A stretch of DNA of 12,358 nucleotides. Origin: JBCBZH01 sp039815415. Its GTDB lineage: Bacteria; Bacteroidota; Rhodothermia; Rhodothermales; Rubricoccaceae. Position numbers and translations under genes: made by a program. Position 1 is the stretch's first letter. Each line of letters starts with the position of its first letter. Shown one piece after another: positions 1-6,382 of this stretch. The DNA is taken from NCBI GenBank assembly GCA_039815415.1, contig JBCBZH010000108.1, positions 1-12,358 of the forward strand, given 5' to 3'. The notes beneath the pieces were generated by a model. The model was not told where the DNA came from and ran no database searches. It saw nothing but the letters and a program-made list of their open reading frames with translations.

Positions 1-30
1 ATGAAGGAAAGCTACACCCCGCGCGAACCC

Positions 31-48
31 CGCCTGGTCGAGCTGGCG
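31..48. repeat. Degenerate copy of the 18-bp intergenic palindrome
   Basis: The sequence CGCCTGGTCGAGCTGGCG differs at two positions (5 and 7) from the consensus CGCCAGCTCGAGCTGGCG, which is seen perfectly at 10141-10158. It lies 23 bases past the stop codon of the minus-strand membrane protein gene that ends at 72. The right half is intact and the left half has drifted. The rest of bases 1-71 holds no convincing gene; a plus-strand frame opens with ATG at base 1 but runs straight into the antisense of the membrane protein gene. Confidence 0.55.
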
Positions 49-71
49 ATGTGCACCCGCTCGAGGCTCCG

Positions 72-1016
72 CTATGCCGGGACCGAGGCGGGTGCTGCTA
101 CGGCCTTGTTGTACCGAAAGAGTCCCGCGGCGATGCCCAGCGCGATCAGGCCTGCGCCCAGCACCGACCCTGGCGACGCCTCCAGCGTCTCGAAGTACTG
201 CGTGTAGAAGTGGATCGCCCCGAAGACGGCGGCGAGGTTCACCACCCACCGATGGTTCTCCCGCGCGCCCCACACGCCGACCGCCACCAGCCCGACGGCC
301 CACACAACAGCGAACACCCACTCCGGGATGACCGGGGCCGAGGTGCGAGTAGCGCCCTCGACAAAGAGATGCAGCGGATCGCCCCAGAGCGAGCCGATCC
401 AGAACCCGAAGTTGACGATGAACAGGCAGGTCCGCGAGAAGATGGTAGCGACCCGCCTTGGATCGGGCGGCAGCACCAGCTTGTACGCGAAGAAACTCAG
501 GGCGCTGAACAGCACGATGGTGACGAGCGGCTGCTCGATGCCGAGCCAGTACGCGGCGTGCGAGTAGCCGGTCGCGCCGCCGGAGGCCGCGAGGAGCGCC
601 AGCGCGGAGAGCGACACTAGCAGGCCGCTGTTGGCGAGGAACGCGCTGACGCCAAACGCGACGACCAGCAGCCCGAAACCCACGACCGAGCCTTTCGTGA
701 GCGCCACCACGCCGCCGCCGAACATCAGGGCGCCGATCAGCAGCAGGATGAGCGCGAGTGGCCGCCACTTCTCGGCCTCCGACCGGTCGAGCACGATTCC
801 TGCGATGCCCGTCACGGCGCCGAGCCCAATCGACGCCTCGGCGGATTGCAAGAGCGCCAGCGCGCCGCCCGCCACGGCCACCACGCCGAAGGCAACGAGG
901 ATGTTGAGCGCCAGCGAGGCCGTGTCCCGAGACGCCAGCTCGGAGAAGCGCGCGTGCTCCTCGGGCGTGATCTGGCCCTCCTGCAAGAGCCGGTCGAGGT
1001 CGAGGGTCACTTTCAT
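72..1016 (-). CDS. Multi-pass membrane protein, DUF2157-like
   Basis: This encodes 314 residues starting from ATG. A short charged N-terminal part of about 33 residues (LDLDRLLQEGQITPEEHARF) is followed by roughly nine or ten hydrophobic segments. Clear ones lie near residues 35-58, 86-103, 109-126, 130-150, 193-211, 229-247 and 283-298. A small cytosolic helix containing 'G-x-I-(T/S)-x-E' followed by a stack of membrane helices, with a late aromatic segment (HFYTQYFETLE), is the pattern of DUF2157-type predicted membrane proteins, whose function is unknown. The family name is inference from pattern; the integral membrane nature is directly visible. The gene is transcribed in the same direction as the HEPN-like gene upstream, but the 95-base gap holds a palindrome, so co-transcription is uncertain. 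No Shine-Dalgarno sequence is evident. Confidence 0.8.
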   Translation of the reverse strand: MKVTLDLDRLLQEGQITPEEHARFSELASRDTASLALNILVAFGVVAVAGGALALLQSAEASIGLGAVTGIAGIVLDRSEAEKWRPLALILLLIGALMFGGGVVALTKGSVVGFGLLVVAFGVSAFLANSGLLVSLSALALLAASGGATGYSHAAYWLGIEQPLVTIVLFSALSFFAYKLVLPPDPRRVATIFSRTCLFIVNFGFWIGSLWGDPLHLFVEGATRTSAPVIPEWVFAVVWAVGLVAVGVWGARENHRWVVNLAAVFGAIHFYTQYFETLEASPGSVLGAGLIALGIAAGLFRYNKAVAAPASVPA

Positions 1017-1088
1017 GGCGAGCGCGAGAGGAGCGGTGGAGTCGCAGCGAGAGGAAGATCTCGAGCTGGCAGTATCGGCAGACTAGTT

Positions 1089-1106
1089 CGCCAGCTCGAT
1101 CTGGCG
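1089..1106. repeat. Near-perfect copy of the 18-bp intergenic palindrome
   Basis: CGCCAGCTCGATCTGGCG has a single change from the consensus and lies only five bases past the TAG stop (1112-1114) of the minus-strand HEPN-like gene. A further half-copy (TCGAGCTGGC) lies at 1061-1070. The position suits a hairpin at the 3' end of the transcript. No T-run follows, so a classical intrinsic terminator is not supported. Confidence 0.65.
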
Positions 1107-1111
1107 TCTGT

Positions 1112-1696
1112 CTAACCTTCGATCTCTCTGGTCCCATCAGCATCAGGAGAACGAGCGTCCTCCGAGATACAGAACGCGGCGAAAATGCTGAAGAATGAGT
1201 AGTGGTATAGTAAATCCTCTGGCTTGGCCTCACCGTCTGGATAGGTGAGAGCGATCATGTCAAGATCGAAGTATTGATTCCTTGCAAGGTGAGTTCGATG
1301 CTTGTCAGTCAGAGAGAAATAGGGTTCATGCGCTGCCTTGTTTCTGAGTCTCCTGAACCAATCCAACTCCTCGTAGGAGCTGTCCGGCATTATGCCCATC
1401 TCGTTAGCTAGGAGGAGTTTGGTGGAGTGAGGCAAGGCCGCAACCTTTCTGCCTCTTTTTGCCGCATTATCTAGGACTAAGGCTACTGCACGCTCGACCA
1501 ACCCGTGGGCTGTTAGAACCATCAAGCGATCATCCCCTTTCGCGTATAGCAGCTCTTTGAGCATGCCGGAAGCCATGCGGATGAAGGGGTCACCATCAGG
1601 AGAATGGGGTTCGTTTTCCTCAAGTTGCTGGAGCATCTTGAGATCGTGTTTGGTATGTCCTCTCAGCATACGTGAGAGTACGTGACCACATAGCAT
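1112..1696 (-). CDS. HEPN-like domain protein of unknown function
   Basis: This encodes 194 residues and starts at ATG (1694-1696); an upstream in-frame ATG runs into TGA after one codon, which fixes the start. The middle is alpha-helical in character. A helix at about residues 55-80 (LMVLTAHGLVERAVALVLDN) is followed at 112-125 by LDWFRRLRNKAAHEP. R118-N-K-A-A-H123 fits the R-x4-H signature of HEPN domains, many of which are RNases of toxin, abortive-infection or RNA-processing systems, and is similar to the RN-x3-H of DUF4145-like proteins. No nucleotidyltransferase (MNT) antitoxin partner lies next to it. The gene is visibly poorer in GC than its neighbours (25 of 60 bases in 1261-1320) and uses codons such as ATA, AGA and TTA-type wobbles, which suggests recent acquisition. 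It is flanked by palindromes at 1089-1106 and 1749-1766. RNase activity is a hypothesis; it could equally be a non-catalytic HEPN-fold protein. Confidence 0.72.
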   Translation of the reverse strand: MLCGHVLSRMLRGHTKHDLKMLQQLEENEPHSPDGDPFIRMASGMLKELLYAKGDDRLMVLTAHGLVERAVALVLDNAAKRGRKVAALPHSTKLLLANEMGIMPDSSYEELDWFRRLRNKAAHEPYFSLTDKHRTHLARNQYFDLDMIALTYPDGEAKPEDLLYHYSFFSIFAAFCISEDARSPDADGTREIEG

Positions 1697-1748
1697 TCAG
1701 TCCATCTCAAAGGAGAGCCCCTCTCTATTCCGGGTGATCCACAGAGAT

Positions 1749-1766
1749 CACCAGCTCGAGCTGGCG
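1749..1766. repeat. Copy of the 18-bp palindrome between divergent genes
   Basis: CACCAGCTCGAGCTGGCG is one change from the consensus and contains a perfect 14-bp palindrome (1751-1764, with a central XhoI-like CTCGAG). It lies in the 141-bp divergent spacer between the HEPN-like gene (start 1696) and the methyltransferase gene (start 1838). Unlike most copies it does not follow a stop codon, so an operator role for the two divergent genes is possible but unproven. No promoter motif could be assigned in the spacer. Confidence 0.65.
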
Positions 1767-1837
1767 ACCGTCCTCCCCGATCCTCTGCACACGCCCGCGC
1801 CGCCGGGTCGTAGTCTCTTGCAGCTTTCTGATCCGCC

Positions 1838-2662
1838 GTGGACTACGATCCCGTCAAAGACCGCCTCGGCTCGTTCTTCTGGACGACGCCCGCCCGAACC
1901 AAGGCCTTCTATCGGCTGCTCGATACCGTCTTCCTCCGCTCGTGGTACGTGCGGCGGCAACTCCGGCGCGTGATCGAGGCGCAGCCGCCCGGCCAGCCCG
2001 TCCGCGTGCTGGACGCCGGGACCGGCTTCGGGCAGTACGCCTACTGGCTCGTCAAGACCTTCCCGCACGTCCACGTCACCGCCGTGGATGTAAAGCAGGA
2101 CTACCTCGACCGCGCCGAGGCGTTCATGGCGACCACACCCTACGCGGACCGCGTCTCCTTCGGCCAGCTCGACCTCACCGAGCCCATGCCCGAGGACGGC
2201 CTCTACGACGTCGCCCTCTCGGTGGACGTGATGGAGCACATCCTCGACGACCGCGCCGTCTTCCGCAACTTCGCGACCGTGCTGCGCCCCGGCGGCAGCG
2301 CGCTCGTCAACACGCCCAGCGACCAGGGTGGCAGCGGCATCGAGGAAGAGGGCGACGAGAGCTTCATCGGCGAGCACGTCCGCGACGGCTACCCGCTCGA
2401 CGAGCTGGTGGAGAAGCTCGAGACCGCCGGGCTGCAGGTCACCGAGACCGAGTACACGTACGGCCCCGCCGGATCCGCCGCGTGGCGGATGCTCGTCAAG
2501 TGGCCCATCACGGCGCTCAACGCCAGCAAGCTGACGGCTCCGCTCGTGGCGCTCTACTACCTGCCCGTGCTGCCCGTCGGCGCCGCGCTCAACGCGGTGG
2601 ACCTTCAGCGCGACAACGACACCGGAACCGGGCTGTTGGTGACGGCCCAGCGGCCGGCATAA
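1838..2662 (+). CDS. Class I SAM-dependent methyltransferase
   Basis: This encodes 274 residues. GTG at 1838 is the first possible start, because an in-frame TGA lies at 1829-1831. The N-terminal third is a Rossmann-like methyltransferase core. Motif I is VLDAGTGFGQ (57-66), the glycine loop that binds S-adenosylmethionine. VTAVDVK (80-86) carries the acidic residue that usually contacts the ribose. LDLTEPMP (111-118) and YDVALSVDVMEHILDD (123-138) match motifs II and III of the Methyltransf_11/UbiE-like group, and LRPGGSALVNTPS (149-161) is the usual post-motif strand. The C-terminal region has a hydrophobic stretch (about 224-243), so membrane or lipid association is possible. The methyl acceptor cannot be told from sequence. 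The gene stands alone: it diverges from the HEPN-like gene and converges on the hydrolase gene 99 bp downstream. Confidence 0.88.
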   Translation: MDYDPVKDRLGSFFWTTPARTKAFYRLLDTVFLRSWYVRRQLRRVIEAQPPGQPVRVLDAGTGFGQYAYWLVKTFPHVHVTAVDVKQDYLDRAEAFMATTPYADRVSFGQLDLTEPMPEDGLYDVALSVDVMEHILDDRAVFRNFATVLRPGGSALVNTPSDQGGSGIEEEGDESFIGEHVRDGYPLDELVEKLETAGLQVTETEYTYGPAGSAAWRMLVKWPITALNASKLTAPLVALYYLPVLPVGAALNAVDLQRDNDTGTGLLVTAQRPA

Positions 2663-2761
2663 TCGGGTTCGGATCGTGTCTGTTCGATAGGGACGGGGCA
2701 GTGCCGTGTCTGCTGAGAGGGCCCAAGAGGAGGCGGTGATGCTGGGGGCGTCCGCCGGTTT

Positions 2762-4291
2762 CTACTCGCCACTGGGGGCTCTCCACTCGACTGAGGGAAG
2801 CAGAGGAATCTGGACGCGCTTAGGAAGTGGGTCCGTGTTGCCTGTCGCCATCCAGTGGATGAGACTCTCCTCAAGACCCTCCTCAGATTCTATGGCTTCC
2901 CAGAGCGCGCCGTGAGATCCGCCTTCAAGCGTCATGAAGTGGTGGTTCTGGAAGGACGGGAGCAACTCGAGAGCGTTCGAGTACGGCGTGTTCGCGTCCC
3001 ACGTCCCGTGGATCAGTACCGTCGGGATGTCGGTGACGAAGCCCGTTCGGAAGTCGTCGCCGAGGTCGGCGTCCCACGCCGCACACTCCACATCGTAGAA
3101 CCGCCCAACGTCCCCGACGATCGCCATCCCCGCCGACTGGAGGTAGCGTTCTCTGCGCTCGGCCGTAATTCCAGACCCGCAGTCGAGCTGGTAGAAAGCA
3201 GCGTTTCGCAGGCGGGTCCTCGTGTTGAGGATGATGATGCGCCGGGCAGCGGCCTGGTAGTCGCCGTTGACCATTGCGAGAATGTCGAGGGGCCAGGCGG
3301 GCACGAGGTAGCGCCACGCCAGGCCGCGGGTGGCACCGAGAGACAGGGTGCGAAAGTCATCGCCATCGAGACGGACAGTGACGAGGTCTCCGGTGTCTGG
3401 GTGTTCTGTTTCGACGACAATGGGCTCGGCGTCGGCACGTCGGATGAGGTCCCCGTATGCTGCAATCAACCCTCCTTCTGGGATGTGGGGAGCGAGAACC
3501 TCGGAGGCCTCCGCGGCGGCGGCGATGGTTTCCAGGGTTGTGAGAAGGCCGTCTGGTGAGTCGTAGGTGTGGTCCGGTCCTTCGAGGCCCATGATCGTGG
3601 CACGAGCGACGATTTCAGGGTGATAGCGGAGAACGGCCATTCCTACATGCCCGCCGTAGCTGCTTCCGAAGGGTTGGATCTGGCGATATCCGAGGGCCCG
3701 TGCAGCATCGGCCACGTCCCCGGCGGCCTCGATCACGTTGAAGCCGGTGAGGTCGAGGCCCTCAGACTCCCACAACTCACGGCAGTGGACGAGCGCCTCA
3801 AGCATGGCCTGCTCCCGAAGTGCATCATCAAACGAGTCCTCCAGAGAGAGTGGCTCGCGATCCGGGCATGGAGTGTCCTTCGACGTCCCAAACCCTCGCT
3901 GCCCCACAAAAACAAGGTCTGAGGCGGCAAGAAGAGGCTGGAGGAAGAAGCGGAAGTAATCAGACTCGAGGTCACCATCAATGCTCGGCCAGCCGGGCCC
4001 GCCGCGCAGGACAAAGATGGGCGGTGCGTCCGCAGGTGCATCGGCATTTCGCTGGAAGCGAATGACCTCGACGGAGATCGTTTCCTCCGAGTCGCGGGCG
4101 CGATGGACAGGCACCGTAAGGGCGCCACGTTCAAACGTGAATGACACACTGTCCTCCCGGATAAGCGTTTCTTCGACCATGACGAGGGTGGGGGTCGTCT
4201 CTAGGTCGGCCTGAGCGTATGCGGTGCTAGAGCAGGCCGCCAGCGCCACGAAGTAGGTCGCGAGTACGAGGAAGAGAAGGAGAGAGCGCAT
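2762..4291 (-). CDS. Lipoprotein alpha/beta hydrolase, S33/TAP-like peptidase
   Basis: This encodes 509 residues from the ATG at 4291; a GTG at 4324 would add 11 residues (MQLANPTPRRR). The ATG is preferred because it gives a compact lipoprotein signal (MRSLLLFLVLATYFVALAAC) with lipobox L-A-A-C and the lipidated cysteine at residue 20. The catalytic part is an alpha/beta-hydrolase fold. LRGGPGWPS near 95-103 is the oxyanion-hole loop typical of proline iminopeptidase/tripeptidyl aminopeptidase relatives. G-S-S-Y-G (209-213) holds the nucleophile Ser211. IHGTWDANTP supplies Asp432 and GGSHG supplies His460, completing the triad in the TAP-like C-terminal part. A lid-like helical insertion lies between the nucleophile and the acid. 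The predicted role is an envelope-anchored exo- or aminopeptidase; an esterase is the main alternative. It diverges from the DUF1800 operon across a 360-bp spacer. Overall GC is somewhat below that of the operon. Confidence 0.85.
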   Translation of the reverse strand: MRSLLLFLVLATYFVALAACSSTAYAQADLETTPTLVMVEETLIREDSVSFTFERGALTVPVHRARDSEETISVEVIRFQRNADAPADAPPIFVLRGGPGWPSIDGDLESDYFRFFLQPLLAASDLVFVGQRGFGTSKDTPCPDREPLSLEDSFDDALREQAMLEALVHCRELWESEGLDLTGFNVIEAAGDVADAARALGYRQIQPFGSSYGGHVGMAVLRYHPEIVARATIMGLEGPDHTYDSPDGLLTTLETIAAAAEASEVLAPHIPEGGLIAAYGDLIRRADAEPIVVETEHPDTGDLVTVRLDGDDFRTLSLGATRGLAWRYLVPAWPLDILAMVNGDYQAAARRIIILNTRTRLRNAAFYQLDCGSGITAERRERYLQSAGMAIVGDVGRFYDVECAAWDADLGDDFRTGFVTDIPTVLIHGTWDANTPYSNALELLPSFQNHHFMTLEGGSHGALWEAIESEEGLEESLIHWMATGNTDPLPKRVQIPLLPSVEWRAPSGE

Positions 4292-4651
4292 TCGGCGTCT
4301 AGGAGTTGGGTTGGCGAGCTGCACAGAGGGTAGGGAGAACGCTCACAAGTGTCGACCCGGATGCATCCTTTGCAGAACGTCATGCGCCGTGTGCATCATT
4401 CAGCAGGGTCATTTCCCCAACGCGGTGGTACGGAACGCAGAACTCCTGATGAGCCATAGGCCACGGGTTCCCGGATTCCTCGAGCGGGCGGTTCGGGCGC
4501 GCACTTGGGAACGCCAGCTCGTCGGAGATCCGGCCTGAATCCAGAGGCTTAAGTCGGATCTGGGCGTGGCCGAGACCGGCAGAGCCGGATCCGCCCGTCG
4601 CTCCACCCGGGGGACGATGGATGGGTCGATGTCCACTCTGCTCCAGGCCAC
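4292..4651. other. Divergent intergenic region, probable promoters of hydrolase and DUF1800 operon
   Basis: These 360 bases separate two divergent genes and show no credible coding signal of their own. They must hold the promoter of the DUF1800-DUF1501-WG operon and that of the hydrolase, but no clear -33/-7 pair could be assigned. Visible structure consists of a 7-bp inverted repeat AGATCCG (4526-4532) / CGGATCT (4555-4561), a small hairpin CCGGC-AGA-GCCGG (4576-4588), and a half-copy of the intergenic palindrome (CGCCAGCTCG at 4512-4521). The separated inverted repeat could be an operator; that is speculation. Confidence 0.4.
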
Positions 4652-6202
4652 ATGGATCGCCGCGCCTTCTTGGCCCGGGCCCGTCGCCCCCGCGTCGAGG
4701 CCCCTGTTCTTCCGCACGCCACCGCACACGCCTCGCTGGCTCCGTACACCGGACCGTGGGACGTTCGCGAAGCCACCCACCTGATCCGCCGCACGCACGT
4801 TGGCGCCACACGGGCCGACGTAGTGTCTGCCCTCGTGCGCGGGAGCGCCGGGGCCGCCGCCAGCGCGCTGGTGGACGCCGCCAAGCAGCGGCCTCTACCC
4901 GATACGCCCAACTGGGCGAACAAAACCACCGGCAACGGCGGCACCAACACCGACTGGCTTTACCAGTGGCAGCGCGGGTGGTACACCGAGATGGTGGAGG
5001 GCGGCCTGCGCGAGAAGATGCTCCTCTTCTGGCACGACCACTTCGCCACCGGCCACGCCGTCTACTACCACGCCGCCTTCGCGGTCGATTACCTCAACTT
5101 CCTGCGCGAGCGCGCCGTCGGGGAGTTCCGACCCATGGTGGAGGGCATTGGGAAGCTGCCAGCGATGCTGCGCTTCCTCGACAACGACACCAACCGCGTC
5201 GACGACATCAACGAGAACTACGGGCGCGAGCTGCTGGAGCTGTTCTCGATGGGCCTCAAGGGCGCCGATGGCTCCGACAACTACACGCAGGACGACGTCC
5301 GTGGCGCAGCCCGTGCGCTGACCGGGTGGGTCGTCAATGAGTCCCAGATCCGGGGCGAGTTCCAGAGCAACCGCTACGACCCGGGCGTGACCACGCTGCT
5401 CGGCGTGGATGTGTCCACACTCGGCACTGGCGCCAGCTCGTACGGCTACGACGAGGTGATCGAGGTCATCTTCCAGCACAAGGCGTCTGCCGTGGCGCAC
5501 TTCCTGGCAGGCAAGCTCTACGCGTGGTTCGTCCACCCCGTCCCCAACCCGGGCGTCGTCAACGCGCTGGCGTCGGAGCTGCAAGGCAATGGCTTCGATG
5601 TAGGCGCGGCGGTCCAGGCCCTACTCGCCAGCGCGCACTTCTACGACGAAGCCGTCATCGGCGCGCGCATCAAGACGCCCCTCGAGCTGATCCTCGGGCT
5701 GACGCGCGAGTTGGGGATTCCCGCCTCCCAGGATGTGCTGGAGCGGACGCGCATCGTGACGCAGTCGCTCGGGCAAGAGGCGCTCAACCCGCCCAGCGTG
5801 GAAGGCTGGCCCGGCTACGACGACCCGCTCGAGTACCGCGCCTGGATCACCACCGGCACCATCCCCGAGCGCCGAGGCATCGCCGACGATGCCATCTACG
5901 GTGGCGATGGCTTCGAGTCGTTCGATCCACTCCCGCTCATCGAGCAGCTCTCGGACCTCACCGATCCCTATCAGATCGCCTCGGACCTCGCCGCGCACAT
6001 GCTCGCGCCGCCCATGACCGAGGCGGCCACGGACGAGCTGGCGGCCCAGACCCTCCTCGATGGCGTGCCGACCTCCTACGACCGCGCCGAACGCAAAAGC
6101 TTCTGGGTCGAGATCGCGCTGACGTCCGAAAACGTCTCCCGCGACCGGCTCCGTGCACTGCTGTCGCACATCGTCAATCTCCCGGAATACCAGCTCGTCT
6201 GA
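4652..6202 (+). CDS. DUF1800 family protein
   Basis: This encodes 516 residues from ATG. It opens with MDRRAFLARARRPR, a twin-arginine-like start common in this family but lacking a strong hydrophobic core after it, so export by this route is uncertain. DUF1800 hallmarks appear in order: HLIRRTHVGAT (43-53), FWHDHFAT (126-133), MLRFLDNDTN (172-181), NENYGRELLELFSMG (187-201), YTQDDVRGAARALTGW (211-226) and PPSVEGWPGYD (380-390). The C-terminus HIVNLPEYQLV matches the family's usual 'SPEFQ' ending, and the length is normal, so the gene looks complete. The family has no established biochemical activity, but its members very often sit immediately before a DUF1501 gene, as here (next start 180 bp downstream). 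It is probably the first gene of a four-gene operon. Annotation to family is firm; function is unknown. Confidence 0.92.
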   Translation: MDRRAFLARARRPRVEAPVLPHATAHASLAPYTGPWDVREATHLIRRTHVGATRADVVSALVRGSAGAAASALVDAAKQRPLPDTPNWANKTTGNGGTNTDWLYQWQRGWYTEMVEGGLREKMLLFWHDHFATGHAVYYHAAFAVDYLNFLRERAVGEFRPMVEGIGKLPAMLRFLDNDTNRVDDINENYGRELLELFSMGLKGADGSDNYTQDDVRGAARALTGWVVNESQIRGEFQSNRYDPGVTTLLGVDVSTLGTGASSYGYDEVIEVIFQHKASAVAHFLAGKLYAWFVHPVPNPGVVNALASELQGNGFDVGAAVQALLASAHFYDEAVIGARIKTPLELILGLTRELGIPASQDVLERTRIVTQSLGQEALNPPSVEGWPGYDDPLEYRAWITTGTIPERRGIADDAIYGGDGFESFDPLPLIEQLSDLTDPYQIASDLAAHMLAPPMTEAATDELAAQTLLDGVPTSYDRAERKSFWVEIALTSENVSRDRLRALLSHIVNLPEYQLV

Positions 6203-6382
6203 TGCCGATGCCTACTCCTTCGCCAGCTCGTCCGGAGACGCCACCCGCTCGCCGGGAGCATGACTGCCGGGCCAAGCGCCTGGGTGCCCACTGCCCACGG
6301 TGCCACAACTCCGATTCGGTCAGCCACGAGCTGACGATGCTCGTCCGCGCTCGCCGCCCCCAGCCCACTCCGCGACGCACCC
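6203..6382 (+). other. Intercistronic spacer between DUF1800 and DUF1501
   Basis: This 180-bp gap is long compared with the other gaps in the same operon (11 and 37 bp). It carries a half-copy of the intergenic palindrome (TCGCCAGCTCG at 6220-6230) soon after the DUF1800 stop, and a separate hairpin near 6319-6335. No ORF with a coding signature was found in it. It may hold an internal promoter or an mRNA processing or attenuation site; no promoter motif was recognised. Confidence 0.4.
6319..6335 (+). repeat. Hairpin related to the intergenic palindrome family
   Basis: A perfect 6-bp stem, GTCAGC (6319-6324) and GCTGAC (6330-6335), encloses the 5-base loop CACGA. The arms match the outer arms of the variant palindrome at 10386-10403, so this may be a shortened relative. 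It lies 47 bases before the DUF1501 start codon. No T-run follows. Confidence 0.45.

Noticed and set aside
1..207. A plus-strand frame beginning with ATG at base 1
   Set aside because: It overlaps the membrane protein gene in antisense and contains a palindrome copy; the sequence after residue ~20 is not protein-like. A truncated gene edge cannot be fully excluded.
1748..2377. A 209-codon minus-strand frame over the methyltransferase gene
   Set aside because: It is antisense to clear SAM-binding motifs and shows only the composition expected of a shadow frame.
4380..4651. Possible small genes or N-terminal extension of DUF1800 in the divergent spacer
   Set aside because: Frames there are Arg/Pro/Ser-rich without consistent codon bias, and the MDRRAFL start at 4652 agrees with the usual start of DUF1800 proteins.
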